This document shows, in pieces, positions 7,435-14,918 of a stretch of 39,671 bases of DNA. Position numbers and translations under genes: made by a program. Each line of letters starts with the position of its first letter. Positions within the stretch are counted from its first letter, which is position 1. Origin of the DNA: JAWUWD01 sp034112085 (GTDB taxonomy: Bacteria; Bacteroidota; Bacteroidia; Cytophagales; Cyclobacteriaceae); assembly GCA_034112085.1 (NCBI GenBank), contig JAWUWD010000151.1:1-39671 (forward strand), read 5' to 3'. Under the pieces are notes generated by a model. It ran no database searches. It had not been told where the DNA came from and saw only the letters and a program-made list of their open reading frames with translations.

Positions 7435-9450
7435 ATGACCCGACATTTACTTACATTTCTATTTGCTGTAGTTAGCGTTATTGGCGTTTCTGCACAAAGT
7501 ATTCAATGGGCTTCCGAAGTAATAGAATTCTCATCTGAACTCACTCCAATACAATACTCCGCACAGCAGATACTGGGAAAACCAAATGTCCTGCCCGCTG
7601 GAGGGGAAAACCCTGGTGCTTGGACACCCGATCGCGCTAATAAAAAAGATTTTATCAAAGTTGGTTTTGCCACAGCCATTAACATTCGTCAAATCGCAAT
7701 TGCAGAGTCTTATAACCCTACTGCTATATTTAGAGTGTTGGTCTATGATGAAAAAGGAGTCGAGTATGAAATCAATACTTTCAATCCCAAGCCAGTTCCG
7801 CTTAAAGCGCGTGTAATGAATGTTTTCATAGAGAAGACTCCATATAAGGTAGCAGCAGTAAAAATTGAATTTGATGGTGCCGCTGTACCAGAATACTACA
7901 GTATCGATGCCATTGCAATATCGGATTCAGACATTCCTATAGTAGCAACTATTGATATTCCTGAATTACTTAATGCTGGTCTAATCATTGAGAGACTTAG
8001 TGAGAATGTCAATAGTGAATACAAAGAATTTAAGCCGCTATTATCCCCTGATGGTAAAGTGCTTTATTTCAGTCGTAAAAATCATCCAGAAAATATAGGT
8101 GGAGTTGCAGACAGCGAAGACATTTGGTATTCTGAAAAAAATACAGAAACAGGTGAGTGGGAAAAAGCAAAAAATATTGGCCCAACATTGAACAATGCTG
8201 GTCCTAATTTTGTGAGTTCAGTCACTCCTGATGGAAAAACGGCAGTAGTCTTGCTTGGTAATCGATATTTAGATAATGGTAAGATGGTCTCTGGAATATC
8301 CATGAGTAATAATAGAAATGGAGAATGGACAAAACCAACTACTGTTAGAATAGAAAATGATTATAATTATTCTGACAAGGCCAATTACTACCTTACAAAT
8401 AGCAGAAAAGTCCTGTTAATGTCAGTGGACAGAGAAGATACTAATGGTGGAAGAGATCTTTATGTTAGTTTTTCTAAGAACGACAGTGTTTGGTCAGAAC
8501 CGCTAAACATAGGGAATCAGGTTAATACAGCTGGGGAAGAGTCATGCCCATTTCTAGCGGCTGATAATAAAACTTTGTACTTTTCATCTAATGGGTATAG
8601 TGGTTTTGGAGGAAGTGACATTTACGCTGTAAAGAGGCTGGATGATACTTGGACTAACTGGACTACTCCTGAAAACCTAGGAGAAACTATCAATTCGGAT
8701 CAAGAGGATCTATTCTTCAATATTCCAGTTACTAGTGAACATGCTTACTACTCTAGAGGAATCAGTGAAGAAGATGCTGATATTTATCGAATTCCTCTAC
8801 CAATTTTCGTGATGCCAGAAAGAGTGATCGCGGTTAGTGGCCAACTCATAGATGCCAAAACTGGGAAACCTATCGAAGCAAAAATCATCTATGAAAGGTT
8901 GTCAGATGGCAAAGAAATTGGTGTAGCGAGTTCAGATCCAATCACTGGGAAATATGAAATGATTCTACCAGAAGGAGAATTATACGGATGGAGAGCAGAA
9001 GCTGACGGATATATTGCTGAAAGCCAGAATATAGATTTGAAGAAAATTGAAGGAGATGCTAAGGAAATAACTCATAAAGACTTAAAACTAGTTCCTATTG
9101 AAGAACAAGCTGTGGTTACACTAAATAATGTTTTCTTCGATTTTGACAAAGCTACATTAAGATCAGAGTCTAAACCTGAACTTGACAGACTTGCAAAAAT
9201 ACTTGCAGACAGGTCATCAATGGTAATCGAAATTGCTGGACACACTGACACCTCAGGTCCTGATGAGTATAACATGAACTTGTCTAAGAAAAGAGCTACA
9301 GCAGTAGCTGATTACGTCATGAGCACTGGGGTATCCAAAGAACGAATATCGATCAAGTATTATGGTGAAACACTACCTGCTAACTCTAATGAGACTAGAG
9401 AAGGTCGTATTAAAAACAGACGTGTAGAATTTAAGATAGTCAAAGAATAA
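7435..9450 (+). CDS. OmpA family protein with discoidin-like, PD40 propeller and carboxypeptidase-regulatory domains
   Basis: A 671-residue envelope protein with a signal peptide (cleaved near VSAQ). Domains in order: a galactose-binding (F5/8 C-like) beta sandwich at about 22-165; WD40-like PD40 repeats at about 185-450, with units such as LSPDGKVLYFSR and TPDGKTAVVLLG; a carboxypeptidase-regulatory-like Ig fold at about 460-550; and an OmpA peptidoglycan-binding domain at about 560-671. The OmpA part has FDFDKATL and the diaminopimelate-binding GHTD and LSKKRA motifs. Proteins of this build in Bacteroidota are often linked to type IX secretion or gliding machinery (PorE-like). A periplasmic scaffold tied to peptidoglycan is my inference. 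The next gene repeats its last two domains. Confidence 0.88.
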   Translation: MTRHLLTFLFAVVSVIGVSAQSIQWASEVIEFSSELTPIQYSAQQILGKPNVLPAGGENPGAWTPDRANKKDFIKVGFATAINIRQIAIAESYNPTAIFRVLVYDEKGVEYEINTFNPKPVPLKARVMNVFIEKTPYKVAAVKIEFDGAAVPEYYSIDAIAISDSDIPIVATIDIPELLNAGLIIERLSENVNSEYKEFKPLLSPDGKVLYFSRKNHPENIGGVADSEDIWYSEKNTETGEWEKAKNIGPTLNNAGPNFVSSVTPDGKTAVVLLGNRYLDNGKMVSGISMSNNRNGEWTKPTTVRIENDYNYSDKANYYLTNSRKVLLMSVDREDTNGGRDLYVSFSKNDSVWSEPLNIGNQVNTAGEESCPFLAADNKTLYFSSNGYSGFGGSDIYAVKRLDDTWTNWTTPENLGETINSDQEDLFFNIPVTSEHAYYSRGISEEDADIYRIPLPIFVMPERVIAVSGQLIDAKTGKPIEAKIIYERLSDGKEIGVASSDPITGKYEMILPEGELYGWRAEADGYIAESQNIDLKKIEGDAKEITHKDLKLVPIEEQAVVTLNNVFFDFDKATLRSESKPELDRLAKILADRSSMVIEIAGHTDTSGPDEYNMNLSKKRATAVADYVMSTGVSKERISIKYYGETLPANSNETREGRIKNRRVEFKIVKE

Positions 9451-9499
9451 TTAAACTGGCTCGAAAATTGAAACACTGTAACAAAGAACTGAGACTGTT

Positions 9500-10180
9500 A
9501 TGAAAAAAATTACATCCCTTTTTATTTTATGTGGCTGTATCATCTCGACACTATCGTACGGTCAAAACAACCCCGTTTTGGTCACTGGAATCATAATTGA
9601 TTCAGAAACTAAAGAGCCGGTTAAAGCACGTGTATATTATGAAAGTCTTCCATATGGAAGTAAGGTAGGTCTATTCAATAATACTGCATTTGAGTTTAAG
9701 ATGGAGGATGGAGATGCTTATGAGCTCACTATGAAATCTCAAGGGTATCTACCACTAAACATCAAAGTTAGTTCCGCAGAAGCTGATAGTACTAGATCGA
9801 TAGAACGAACTTTCGAAATGACTGCGAATGGTATAGGTAAAGTAGTCAGGTTAGAAGCCCTAACATTTGGGCAAAATAAAAGTAACATTTCTTCTGCAGC
9901 TCATGACGAACTTGACAAGCTAGCTCAGAATATGGTTGAAAATCCCAATATGATTATCCAACTAGAGGGGCACACAGACTTTAGAGGAAACAGCGAACTC
10001 GGCATGAAACTTTCAGAAAAAAGAGTAGAGGCTACTAAAGCTTATATTGTAAAAAAAGGAGTCTCCAAAAAACGAGTCCTCACTAAGGGTTTTGGAGGTA
10101 CACAACCCCTTAGTAGAAGTAATGATGCAAATTCTAGGCTTAGAAATAGAAGAGTAGAAGTGCGTATTATTCAAAACTAA
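9500..10180 (+). CDS. OmpA family protein, short paralogue of the preceding gene
   Basis: A 226-residue exported protein (signal peptide ending near LSYGQ). It has a carboxypeptidase-regulatory-like fold at about 28-110 and an OmpA domain at about 115-226, including LEGHTDFRGN and the LSEKR helix that contact peptidoglycan. Both domains align in order with the last two of the upstream 671-residue protein: VTGIIIDSETKEPVKARVYY here matches VSGQLIDAKTGKPIEAKIIY there. It therefore looks like a tandem partial duplicate lacking the propeller. It lies 49 bases downstream, probably on the same transcript, which stops at a clear terminator. Confidence 0.9.
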   Translation: MKKITSLFILCGCIISTLSYGQNNPVLVTGIIIDSETKEPVKARVYYESLPYGSKVGLFNNTAFEFKMEDGDAYELTMKSQGYLPLNIKVSSAEADSTRSIERTFEMTANGIGKVVRLEALTFGQNKSNISSAAHDELDKLAQNMVENPNMIIQLEGHTDFRGNSELGMKLSEKRVEATKAYIVKKGVSKKRVLTKGFGGTQPLSRSNDANSRLRNRRVEVRIIQN

Positions 10181-10204
10181 GACACTTAACTTCTTGTTAT
10201 CACA

Positions 10205-10235
10205 AATACCCTTTATCTTTGAAGGGTATTTTTTT
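10205..10235 (+). terminator. Rho-independent terminator after the OmpA pair
   Basis: A perfect 9-bp stem, AATACCCTT with AAGGGTATT, has an 8-base loop and is followed by a T run. It sits 24 bases after the OmpA stop codon. Confidence 0.9.
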
Positions 10236-10262
10236 GTTTAATTTTTCTAAAGATCGATTGAT

Positions 10263-11705
10263 ATGGCGGTTATAGTTTCTATGGATACCTCATTGGAGAC
10301 AGAGGTGACTAACTTATTCCAACTTCAGAATCAGTACAGCATTACACTTCGAGCTAGTACTGCCAAGGATCGAATAGCCAAACTAACTAAAATTGAAAAA
10401 TGGATCTTAGAACATCGTGTAGATATTCAAAAAGCCATTTTTGAGGACTTTAAAAAACCAGAAGAAGAAGTTGATCTCACTGAAATATATCCAGTGATCA
10501 TGGACATCAAACACACCAAAGATGAGTTGAAAAAGTGGATGAAGCCCGAAAAAGTAGATGCACCTCTCACTATGCTGGGATCACGTCCTTATATCCAATA
10601 TGAACCTAAGGGAACTAGCTTGATCATTGCTCCATGGAACTTTCCATTCAATTTGCAAATAGGGCCATTGGTCTCTGCGATTTCTGCTGGATGTACGGCC
10701 ATTCTGAAACCCTCAGAAATAACGCCAAATACTGCTTCACTCTTGGCTGAGATGATTGAAGAACTATTTGATCAGAAAGAAATAGCTTTATATGAAGGAG
10801 GTATTCAGCTTTCCACCGCTCTACTAAAACTACCTTTTGATCACATTTTCTATACTGGAAGCCCTGCGGTTGGTAAGATCGTAATGAAGGCTGCCGCAGA
10901 GAACCTATCTTCTGTCACGCTTGAGCTTGGTGGAAAGTCTCCCGTCATCATTGATCAGACAGCAAATCTAAAATCTACTGCAGAAAAAATTGCATGGGGG
11001 AAATTTGTAAATGCAGGACAAATTTGCGTTGCTCCAGATTATCTGATAGTGGAAAAGAGCATAGAAAAAGCCTTCATTGAGGAGTTTATTAAAGCTATTG
11101 ACAAACAGTTTGGCAAGGGGAATGCTCAATACAAATACTCACATTGCTATGCACGAATAGTCAACAAAAAGCACTACCAACGCTTGATACATCTTATCGA
11201 AGATGCAGTCAACAAAGGAGCGAATGTGGTATATAGTGGAGAACACGATAAGAAACAAAACTTCATTAGCCCAACGATACTTTCTGGTGTGACTAATGCC
11301 ATGGATGTTGCCCATGAAGAGATTTTCGGGCCAGTAATACCGATATTCACCTATACTAGCCTACCTGAAGCCATTGAATACATCAATCAAAGGCCCAAAC
11401 CTTTGGCTCTTTATGTATTTAGTAAGTCTAATAAGAACATGAAGCTTGTCCTAAGTCAAACCTCTTCAGGAAGTGCTTGCACCAACGACTGTGTTGTCCA
11501 ATTTGCTCAAAATCAATTACCTTTTGGAGGTGTAAATAATAGCGGCATTGGAAAGTCGCATGGTATTTATGGTTTCAAAGCATTCTCGAATGAGAAGTCA
11601 GTGATCAAACAACTATCTGGCAAACATATAGGGAGGCTTGTCTACCCTCCCTATACGAATTTTTCAAAATGGCTAATCAACACTTTGATTAAGTATTTCT
11701 ATTAG
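10263..11705 (+). CDS. Aldehyde dehydrogenase family protein (class 3-like)
   Basis: A 480-residue NAD(P)-dependent aldehyde dehydrogenase that oxidises aldehydes to acids. It has the cofactor-site motif APWNFPFN near residue 120, the general-base Glu221 in LELGGKSP, and the catalytic Cys255 in NAGQICVAPDY. The proline after the catalytic region (EEIFGPVIPI) and the closing PFGGVNNSGIG motif are also present. Length and lack of a long N-terminal extension fit the class 3/fatty aldehyde group (AlkH-like). A second ATG lies six codons downstream of the first; either could start the protein. It is a single-gene unit after a terminator, and its stop overlaps by four bases the stop of the convergent gene. 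Confidence 0.93.
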   Translation: MAVIVSMDTSLETEVTNLFQLQNQYSITLRASTAKDRIAKLTKIEKWILEHRVDIQKAIFEDFKKPEEEVDLTEIYPVIMDIKHTKDELKKWMKPEKVDAPLTMLGSRPYIQYEPKGTSLIIAPWNFPFNLQIGPLVSAISAGCTAILKPSEITPNTASLLAEMIEELFDQKEIALYEGGIQLSTALLKLPFDHIFYTGSPAVGKIVMKAAAENLSSVTLELGGKSPVIIDQTANLKSTAEKIAWGKFVNAGQICVAPDYLIVEKSIEKAFIEEFIKAIDKQFGKGNAQYKYSHCYARIVNKKHYQRLIHLIEDAVNKGANVVYSGEHDKKQNFISPTILSGVTNAMDVAHEEIFGPVIPIFTYTSLPEAIEYINQRPKPLALYVFSKSNKNMKLVLSQTSSGSACTNDCVVQFAQNQLPFGGVNNSGIGKSHGIYGFKAFSNEKSVIKQLSGKHIGRLVYPPYTNFSKWLINTLIKYFY

Positions 11706-12142
11706 TAACGGTTTCTACAAATCACTAACCTTCTATCCCTTCCTTTTCTGTCGTGATCCCCATCATAGGCCCGAGAGGATTTATGTGGCCCATATTTCAA
11801 CTGCCCTGTTTTAGCTATTCCAAATTCACCATATCTATTCCGTTCCATTGAATAAAAATTAGTGTATCCATGACTAACGTGAATTCTATTCTGAACAACA
11901 AAATCTGTTCTTCCTCTCCTATTTACTACTTTCACTTTCACGTGTCTTTTCCCTGGTAGCATTTTAACCTTCACCTCCTCCTGTGGGTGACGATTGATCA
12001 ATCGTCCATCGATAAATACTTCTATCAATTGCCCTCTCTTCGCTGTAAAAACAGCCTTAGTTTCATTCTTCTTTCCATGTCCTGCCTTCGCTGCTATTGC
12101 TAACAATAGCATGGCGAATACTATAGATCCTAACTTTTTCAT
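11702..12142 (-). CDS. Small basic secreted protein of unknown function
   Basis: A 146-residue protein with a signal peptide (MKKLGSIVFAMLLLAIAAKAG). The mature part is strongly basic. Its first half looks like a small beta fold of the PEGA or DUF4476-N type, with FIDGRLINRHPQEEVKVKML followed by a KRHVKVKVVNRRGR strand. The second half is rich in Tyr, Gly, His and Arg and has no family I recognise. An AGGAG sequence just before the ATG is a real Shine-Dalgarno site, rare in this window. A TAAGTTTC box at 12164-12171 (minus) could be its -7 element. It converges with the aldehyde dehydrogenase and overlaps it by four bases. The function is unknown. Confidence 0.75.
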   Translation of the reverse strand: MKKLGSIVFAMLLLAIAAKAGHGKKNETKAVFTAKRGQLIEVFIDGRLINRHPQEEVKVKMLPGKRHVKVKVVNRRGRTDFVVQNRIHVSHGYTNFYSMERNRYGEFGIAKTGQLKYGPHKSSRAYDGDHDRKGRDRRLVICRNRY

Positions 12143-12143
12143 A

Positions 12144-12154
12144 ATCTCCTCCCT
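12144..12154 (-). promoter_or_regulatory. Strong Shine-Dalgarno site of the basic secreted protein
   Basis: On the minus strand the bases immediately before the ATG read AGGGAGGAGATT. The AGGAG core is at normal spacing, which is unusual here because most genes in the window lack a Shine-Dalgarno site. It supports the ATG at 12142 as the start. Confidence 0.6.
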
Positions 12155-12258
12155 CTGTTTAGTGAAACTTATTTACCTGAGGGTTTTCAATATCTATGCC
12201 AAAAAATTTTAGAATAGATATTAGTAGACTATATTTCAACCAATAGCAAAATAGCGAT

Positions 12259-12792
12259 ATGAAGAAAGTCATCGTAGGATCTCAAAATCCTGCAAAAATA
12301 AAAAGTGTTTCAGAAGCCTTCAAAAAGGTCTTTATTAATGATGAATTTGACTTTGTAGGGATCAATAGTCCTTCTAAAGTTAGTGATCAACCAATGTCCG
12401 ATGAGGAGACTTACCAAGGTGCCTCTAATCGCGCACTTTATACTAAATCAACAATGCCGAATGCCGATTACTGGATAGGCATCGAGGGTGGAATTGCCTA
12501 TCATCATGGAGATATGGAAGCTTATGCATGGATTGTGATCCTATCAAAACATCAATCAGGAAAAGCAAGAACTGGCTCCTTTGTGCTACCAAGAGAAGTG
12601 CAAACATTAATCGAAGATGGTGTTGAGCTAGGCGAAGCTGACGACTTAGTTTTCAAAAGACAAAATTCAAAACAGAAAAATGGCGCTGTAGGAATCTTAA
12701 CGAATGATCTAATAACAAGAACTTCTTATTACGAACACGCTGCTATTTTGGCACTTATTCCTTTTATTAAAACGGAATTCTACTCCAATTAG
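12259..12792 (+). CDS. yjjX: Inosine/xanthosine triphosphatase (YjjX, DUF84 family)
   Basis: A 177-residue house-cleaning enzyme that hydrolyses the non-canonical nucleotides ITP and XTP to diphosphates, keeping them out of DNA and RNA. The N-terminal VGSQNPAKIKSV motif binds the triphosphate. The central GIEGGI motif and the following acidic residues are typical of the NTPase/DUF84 fold, and the length is the family norm. It is cytoplasmic. It appears to be a single-gene unit with a possible -7 box TATATTTC at 12230-12237. No functional link to its neighbours is evident. Confidence 0.9.
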   Translation: MKKVIVGSQNPAKIKSVSEAFKKVFINDEFDFVGINSPSKVSDQPMSDEETYQGASNRALYTKSTMPNADYWIGIEGGIAYHHGDMEAYAWIVILSKHQSGKARTGSFVLPREVQTLIEDGVELGEADDLVFKRQNSKQKNGAVGILTNDLITRTSYYEHAAILALIPFIKTEFYSN

Positions 12793-12869
12793 TGAAATTC
12801 ACTTTTTTCAAGAATTAGAATTCATTCAGGATCTCACTGTTTTTGAACTCAAACTAAGCCCAATCAAGC

Positions 12870-13037
12870 ATGAGCAATAAGAGGGGTTATCCAATACCAT
12901 CACCTGATGTAAGATTAGTTTATCGAATTCTAGAGTCCTCAAATAAGTATATAGATCAATTTCTAAAGTGCCTCTTTGATAATAGCAGCAGGAAAGTTTG
13001 TGAAACCAACCCTAACATTTATCACAAGCTTGGTTAA
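12870..13037 (+). pseudogene. Frameshifted remnant of a duplicate of the SDR gene's 5' end
   Basis: From ATG 12870 a 55-codon frame runs to TAA 13035-13037. Two blocks in it match the start of the SDR gene at 13323. Block one (12926-12961) encodes ILESSNKYIDQF against ILESLNKDTDQI, with 27 of 36 bases identical. Block two (about 12978-12999) matches 20 of 22 bases of the segment encoding LIIAAGKF, but in another frame: the stretch between the blocks is 16 bases shorter than in the SDR gene. The similarity fades near 13011, after a GKFxxP-like stretch. Codons and order are conserved, so I read it as an old tandem partial duplicate killed by an indel. It could still be expressed as a short peptide, but that is less likely. 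Confidence 0.7.
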
Positions 13038-13143
13038 CTGATTTTTCAATCCCTAACATGGTATTGAACTGCTTCACTTCTCCTTTGTGAAATTTGATTA
13101 GTTTTTGTTTGATAGTTAGTTTATTTGGTTCGCTCTTTTTCAT
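13012..13143 (-). CDS. Possible 43-residue peptide of unknown function
   Basis: An ATG-started frame on the minus strand encodes a 43-residue lysine-rich peptide that opens MKKSEPNKLTIKQKLIKF and ends NQACDKC. The opening loosely resembles leader peptides of Bacteroidota class I lanthipeptides (MKK...KLxLKK type), and the two closing cysteines with nearby Ser/Thr would suit a modified core. No Gly-Gly cleavage site is seen, and no modification or export gene of such a system is in the window. It overlaps the end of the pseudogene remnant. It may be chance; no clear promoter or Shine-Dalgarno site precedes it. Confidence 0.3.
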   Translation of the reverse strand: MKKSEPNKLTIKQKLIKFHKGEVKQFNTMLGIEKSVNQACDKC

Positions 13144-13296
13144 CACAGTATAATTTAGTATTCATATCATTAGTCTATAAGTAGCTCTGAAATATTACAG
13201 ATTCCTTGAACTATTTTTATTGCTTTTTTAGTATTATTCCAGTGTTTTCCGAAAATCATTCCTTAGATATAAATTCAAATCATTTATTATATTCAC

Positions 13297-13304
13297 TATT
13301 TTTG
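13297..13304 (+). promoter_or_regulatory. -7 promoter element of the SDR gene
   Basis: TATTTTTG is an exact TAnnTTTG match 19 bases before the SDR start codon, followed by GCAGCC, a context often seen at Bacteroidota transcription starts. The -33 region reads TTCA at a 19-base spacing, a weak match. Confidence 0.55.
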
Positions 13305-13322
13305 CAGCCAAATTAGTATCCC

Positions 13323-14870
13323 ATGACAGAGCAAGGAGAAGAAGCAATACCAAATGCAATCAGTGAGCAGGAAATTCGTCAATGCATTTCCATTTTAGAA
13401 TCATTGAATAAGGATACTGATCAAATTTTTGAAATCCTAAAAGAAGATCGGACTGCGCTGATAATTGCGGCAGGAAAGTTCTCAAGACCGAGCAGAGAAG
13501 AATTCTTAAAGCGCAAGAAAAATGGTAAAAAAGCAGCTAAAAGAAAAGTTCAAGAGAGAGACAAACATAATCGCAAAAAAACTGGGATCAGAAGTGCACG
13601 AGAAGCTACGATATTCCTAGCTCCAGCGATGATCGATCCAGAAGAGGAGCGGGACGTAGAGGTCGCTCCACGTAACTGTTATGTTTGTAAGACAGTCTTC
13701 ACTAAACTACATCACTTTTACGATACAATGTGTAAAGAGTGTGGTGATTTCAATTATGCCAAACGTTTTCAAACAGCTGACCTCACTGGACAGGTAGCCC
13801 TAGTTACTGGATCAAGATTAAAAATTGGTTATCACATCACCTTGATGATGCTTAGATCTGGTGCAACAGTGATTGCACCCACAAGATTTCCAGTTGACTC
13901 AGCTCTTAGATTTGCCAAAGAATCTGACTATAACGAGTGGAGCGACCGTCTAAAAATTCATGGCCTCGATCTCAGACATATTCCAAGTGTAGAGATATTC
14001 TGTAACTTTATAGAGCAGCAGTATGAAAGACTCGACATATTGATCAATAATGCTGCACAGACAGTAAGACGTCCTGCAGGATTCTACAAACACTTGATGC
14101 CTAATGAGGGATTGGCATTCGAAAAACTTCCTGAGCACGCTCAAGGGCTATTATCTGATCACAATGCTTGTATTCAAGAGCTCAATACTCTCAGCTCTGG
14201 TATTGTGAAAGGGCAACAAAAAAATCTACCAGTTACTTGGCATGGTAAACAGCTAGGGATAGGATTGAGCTCATCTGCACAGCTATCCCAAATTCCTTAT
14301 AGTATAGACAACTCGTTAACTGCAGAAGAGGTTTTTCCTGATGGGAAATTAGATGCTGACTTGCAGCAAGTAGATCTAAGAACAACAAATAGTTGGAGAC
14401 TTAAGCTTGGAGAGATTCATACCAATGAGATGCTAGAAGTTCAGTTAGTGAACTCCGTGGCTCCATTTGTATTGTGTAATCGTCTTGTCAATTTGATGAA
14501 AAAAGATAATACAGGCATGAAACATGTCATCAATGTGTCAGCCATGGAAGGTAAATTTCATCAGTTTCACAAAGAGGATCGCCATCCACATACCAACATG
14601 GCGAAAGCTGCACTCAATATGATGACGCTTACTTCAGCTTCTGACTTTGCCAAATATGGGATATATACCAATGCCGTAGATACTGGCTGGGTGACAGATG
14701 AAGATCCTGCAGAACTGGCTAAACGAAAAGAAGAGATTCATGACTTCCAACCACCACTAGACATAGTAGATGGTGCTGCACGTGTCATGGATCCTTTATT
14801 TGACGGTATCAACACAGGCAAACATTGGAGTGGTAAATTCCTAAAGGACTATAGACCAATCTCTTGGTAA
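13323..14870 (+). CDS. SDR-family oxidoreductase with N-terminal four-cysteine (zinc ribbon-like) domain
   Basis: A 515-residue cytoplasmic protein. The N-terminal 115 residues are helical and basic. A CX2C-X14-CX2C motif follows (Cys119, Cys122, Cys137, Cys140), as in zinc ribbons. The rest (about 155-515) is a Rossmann-fold SDR with nucleotide-binding TGSRLKIG, the NNAAQ motif and a conserved Ser in INVSAMEG. Where SDR enzymes have catalytic YxxxK, this one reads TNMAK: the Lys is kept but Tyr is replaced by Thr. From memory, related long SDR proteins share HTNMAKAALNMM, so this may be a family trait rather than damage. The extra segment of about 100 residues between NNAAQ and the active site is also unusual. 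Substrate and reaction are unknown. Confidence 0.85.
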   Translation: MTEQGEEAIPNAISEQEIRQCISILESLNKDTDQIFEILKEDRTALIIAAGKFSRPSREEFLKRKKNGKKAAKRKVQERDKHNRKKTGIRSAREATIFLAPAMIDPEEERDVEVAPRNCYVCKTVFTKLHHFYDTMCKECGDFNYAKRFQTADLTGQVALVTGSRLKIGYHITLMMLRSGATVIAPTRFPVDSALRFAKESDYNEWSDRLKIHGLDLRHIPSVEIFCNFIEQQYERLDILINNAAQTVRRPAGFYKHLMPNEGLAFEKLPEHAQGLLSDHNACIQELNTLSSGIVKGQQKNLPVTWHGKQLGIGLSSSAQLSQIPYSIDNSLTAEEVFPDGKLDADLQQVDLRTTNSWRLKLGEIHTNEMLEVQLVNSVAPFVLCNRLVNLMKKDNTGMKHVINVSAMEGKFHQFHKEDRHPHTNMAKAALNMMTLTSASDFAKYGIYTNAVDTGWVTDEDPAELAKRKEEIHDFQPPLDIVDGAARVMDPLFDGINTGKHWSGKFLKDYRPISW

Positions 14871-14893
14871 AAAGTCAGTTCAGCAGTTACTAG

Positions 14894-14915
14894 TTATTCA
14901 GGCCCAACTGAATAA
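14894..14915. terminator. Weak hairpin between convergent genes
   Basis: An 8-bp stem, TTATTCAG with CTGAATAA, has a 6-base loop and lies in the 48-base gap between the convergent SDR and transglycosylase genes. There is no T run, so termination activity is only a guess. Confidence 0.3.
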
Positions 14916-14918
14916 TCA

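Larger units (their letters stand above)
12793..13322. other. 530-base intergenic region
   Basis: This is the only stretch above 300 bases with no intact full-size gene. It holds the decayed duplicate at 12870-13037, a short minus-strand reading frame at 13012-13143 and a -7 promoter element at 13297-13304. Bases 12793-12869 and 13144-13290 are AT-rich, and I see no further gene, RNA or strong hairpin in them. Confidence 0.6.

Noticed and set aside
12793..13322. Possible tRNA, structured RNA or insertion-sequence remnant in the long intergenic gap
   Set aside because: I saw no cloverleaf, no inverted terminal repeats and no transposase motif. The recognisable content is explained by the SDR duplicate and one small frame.
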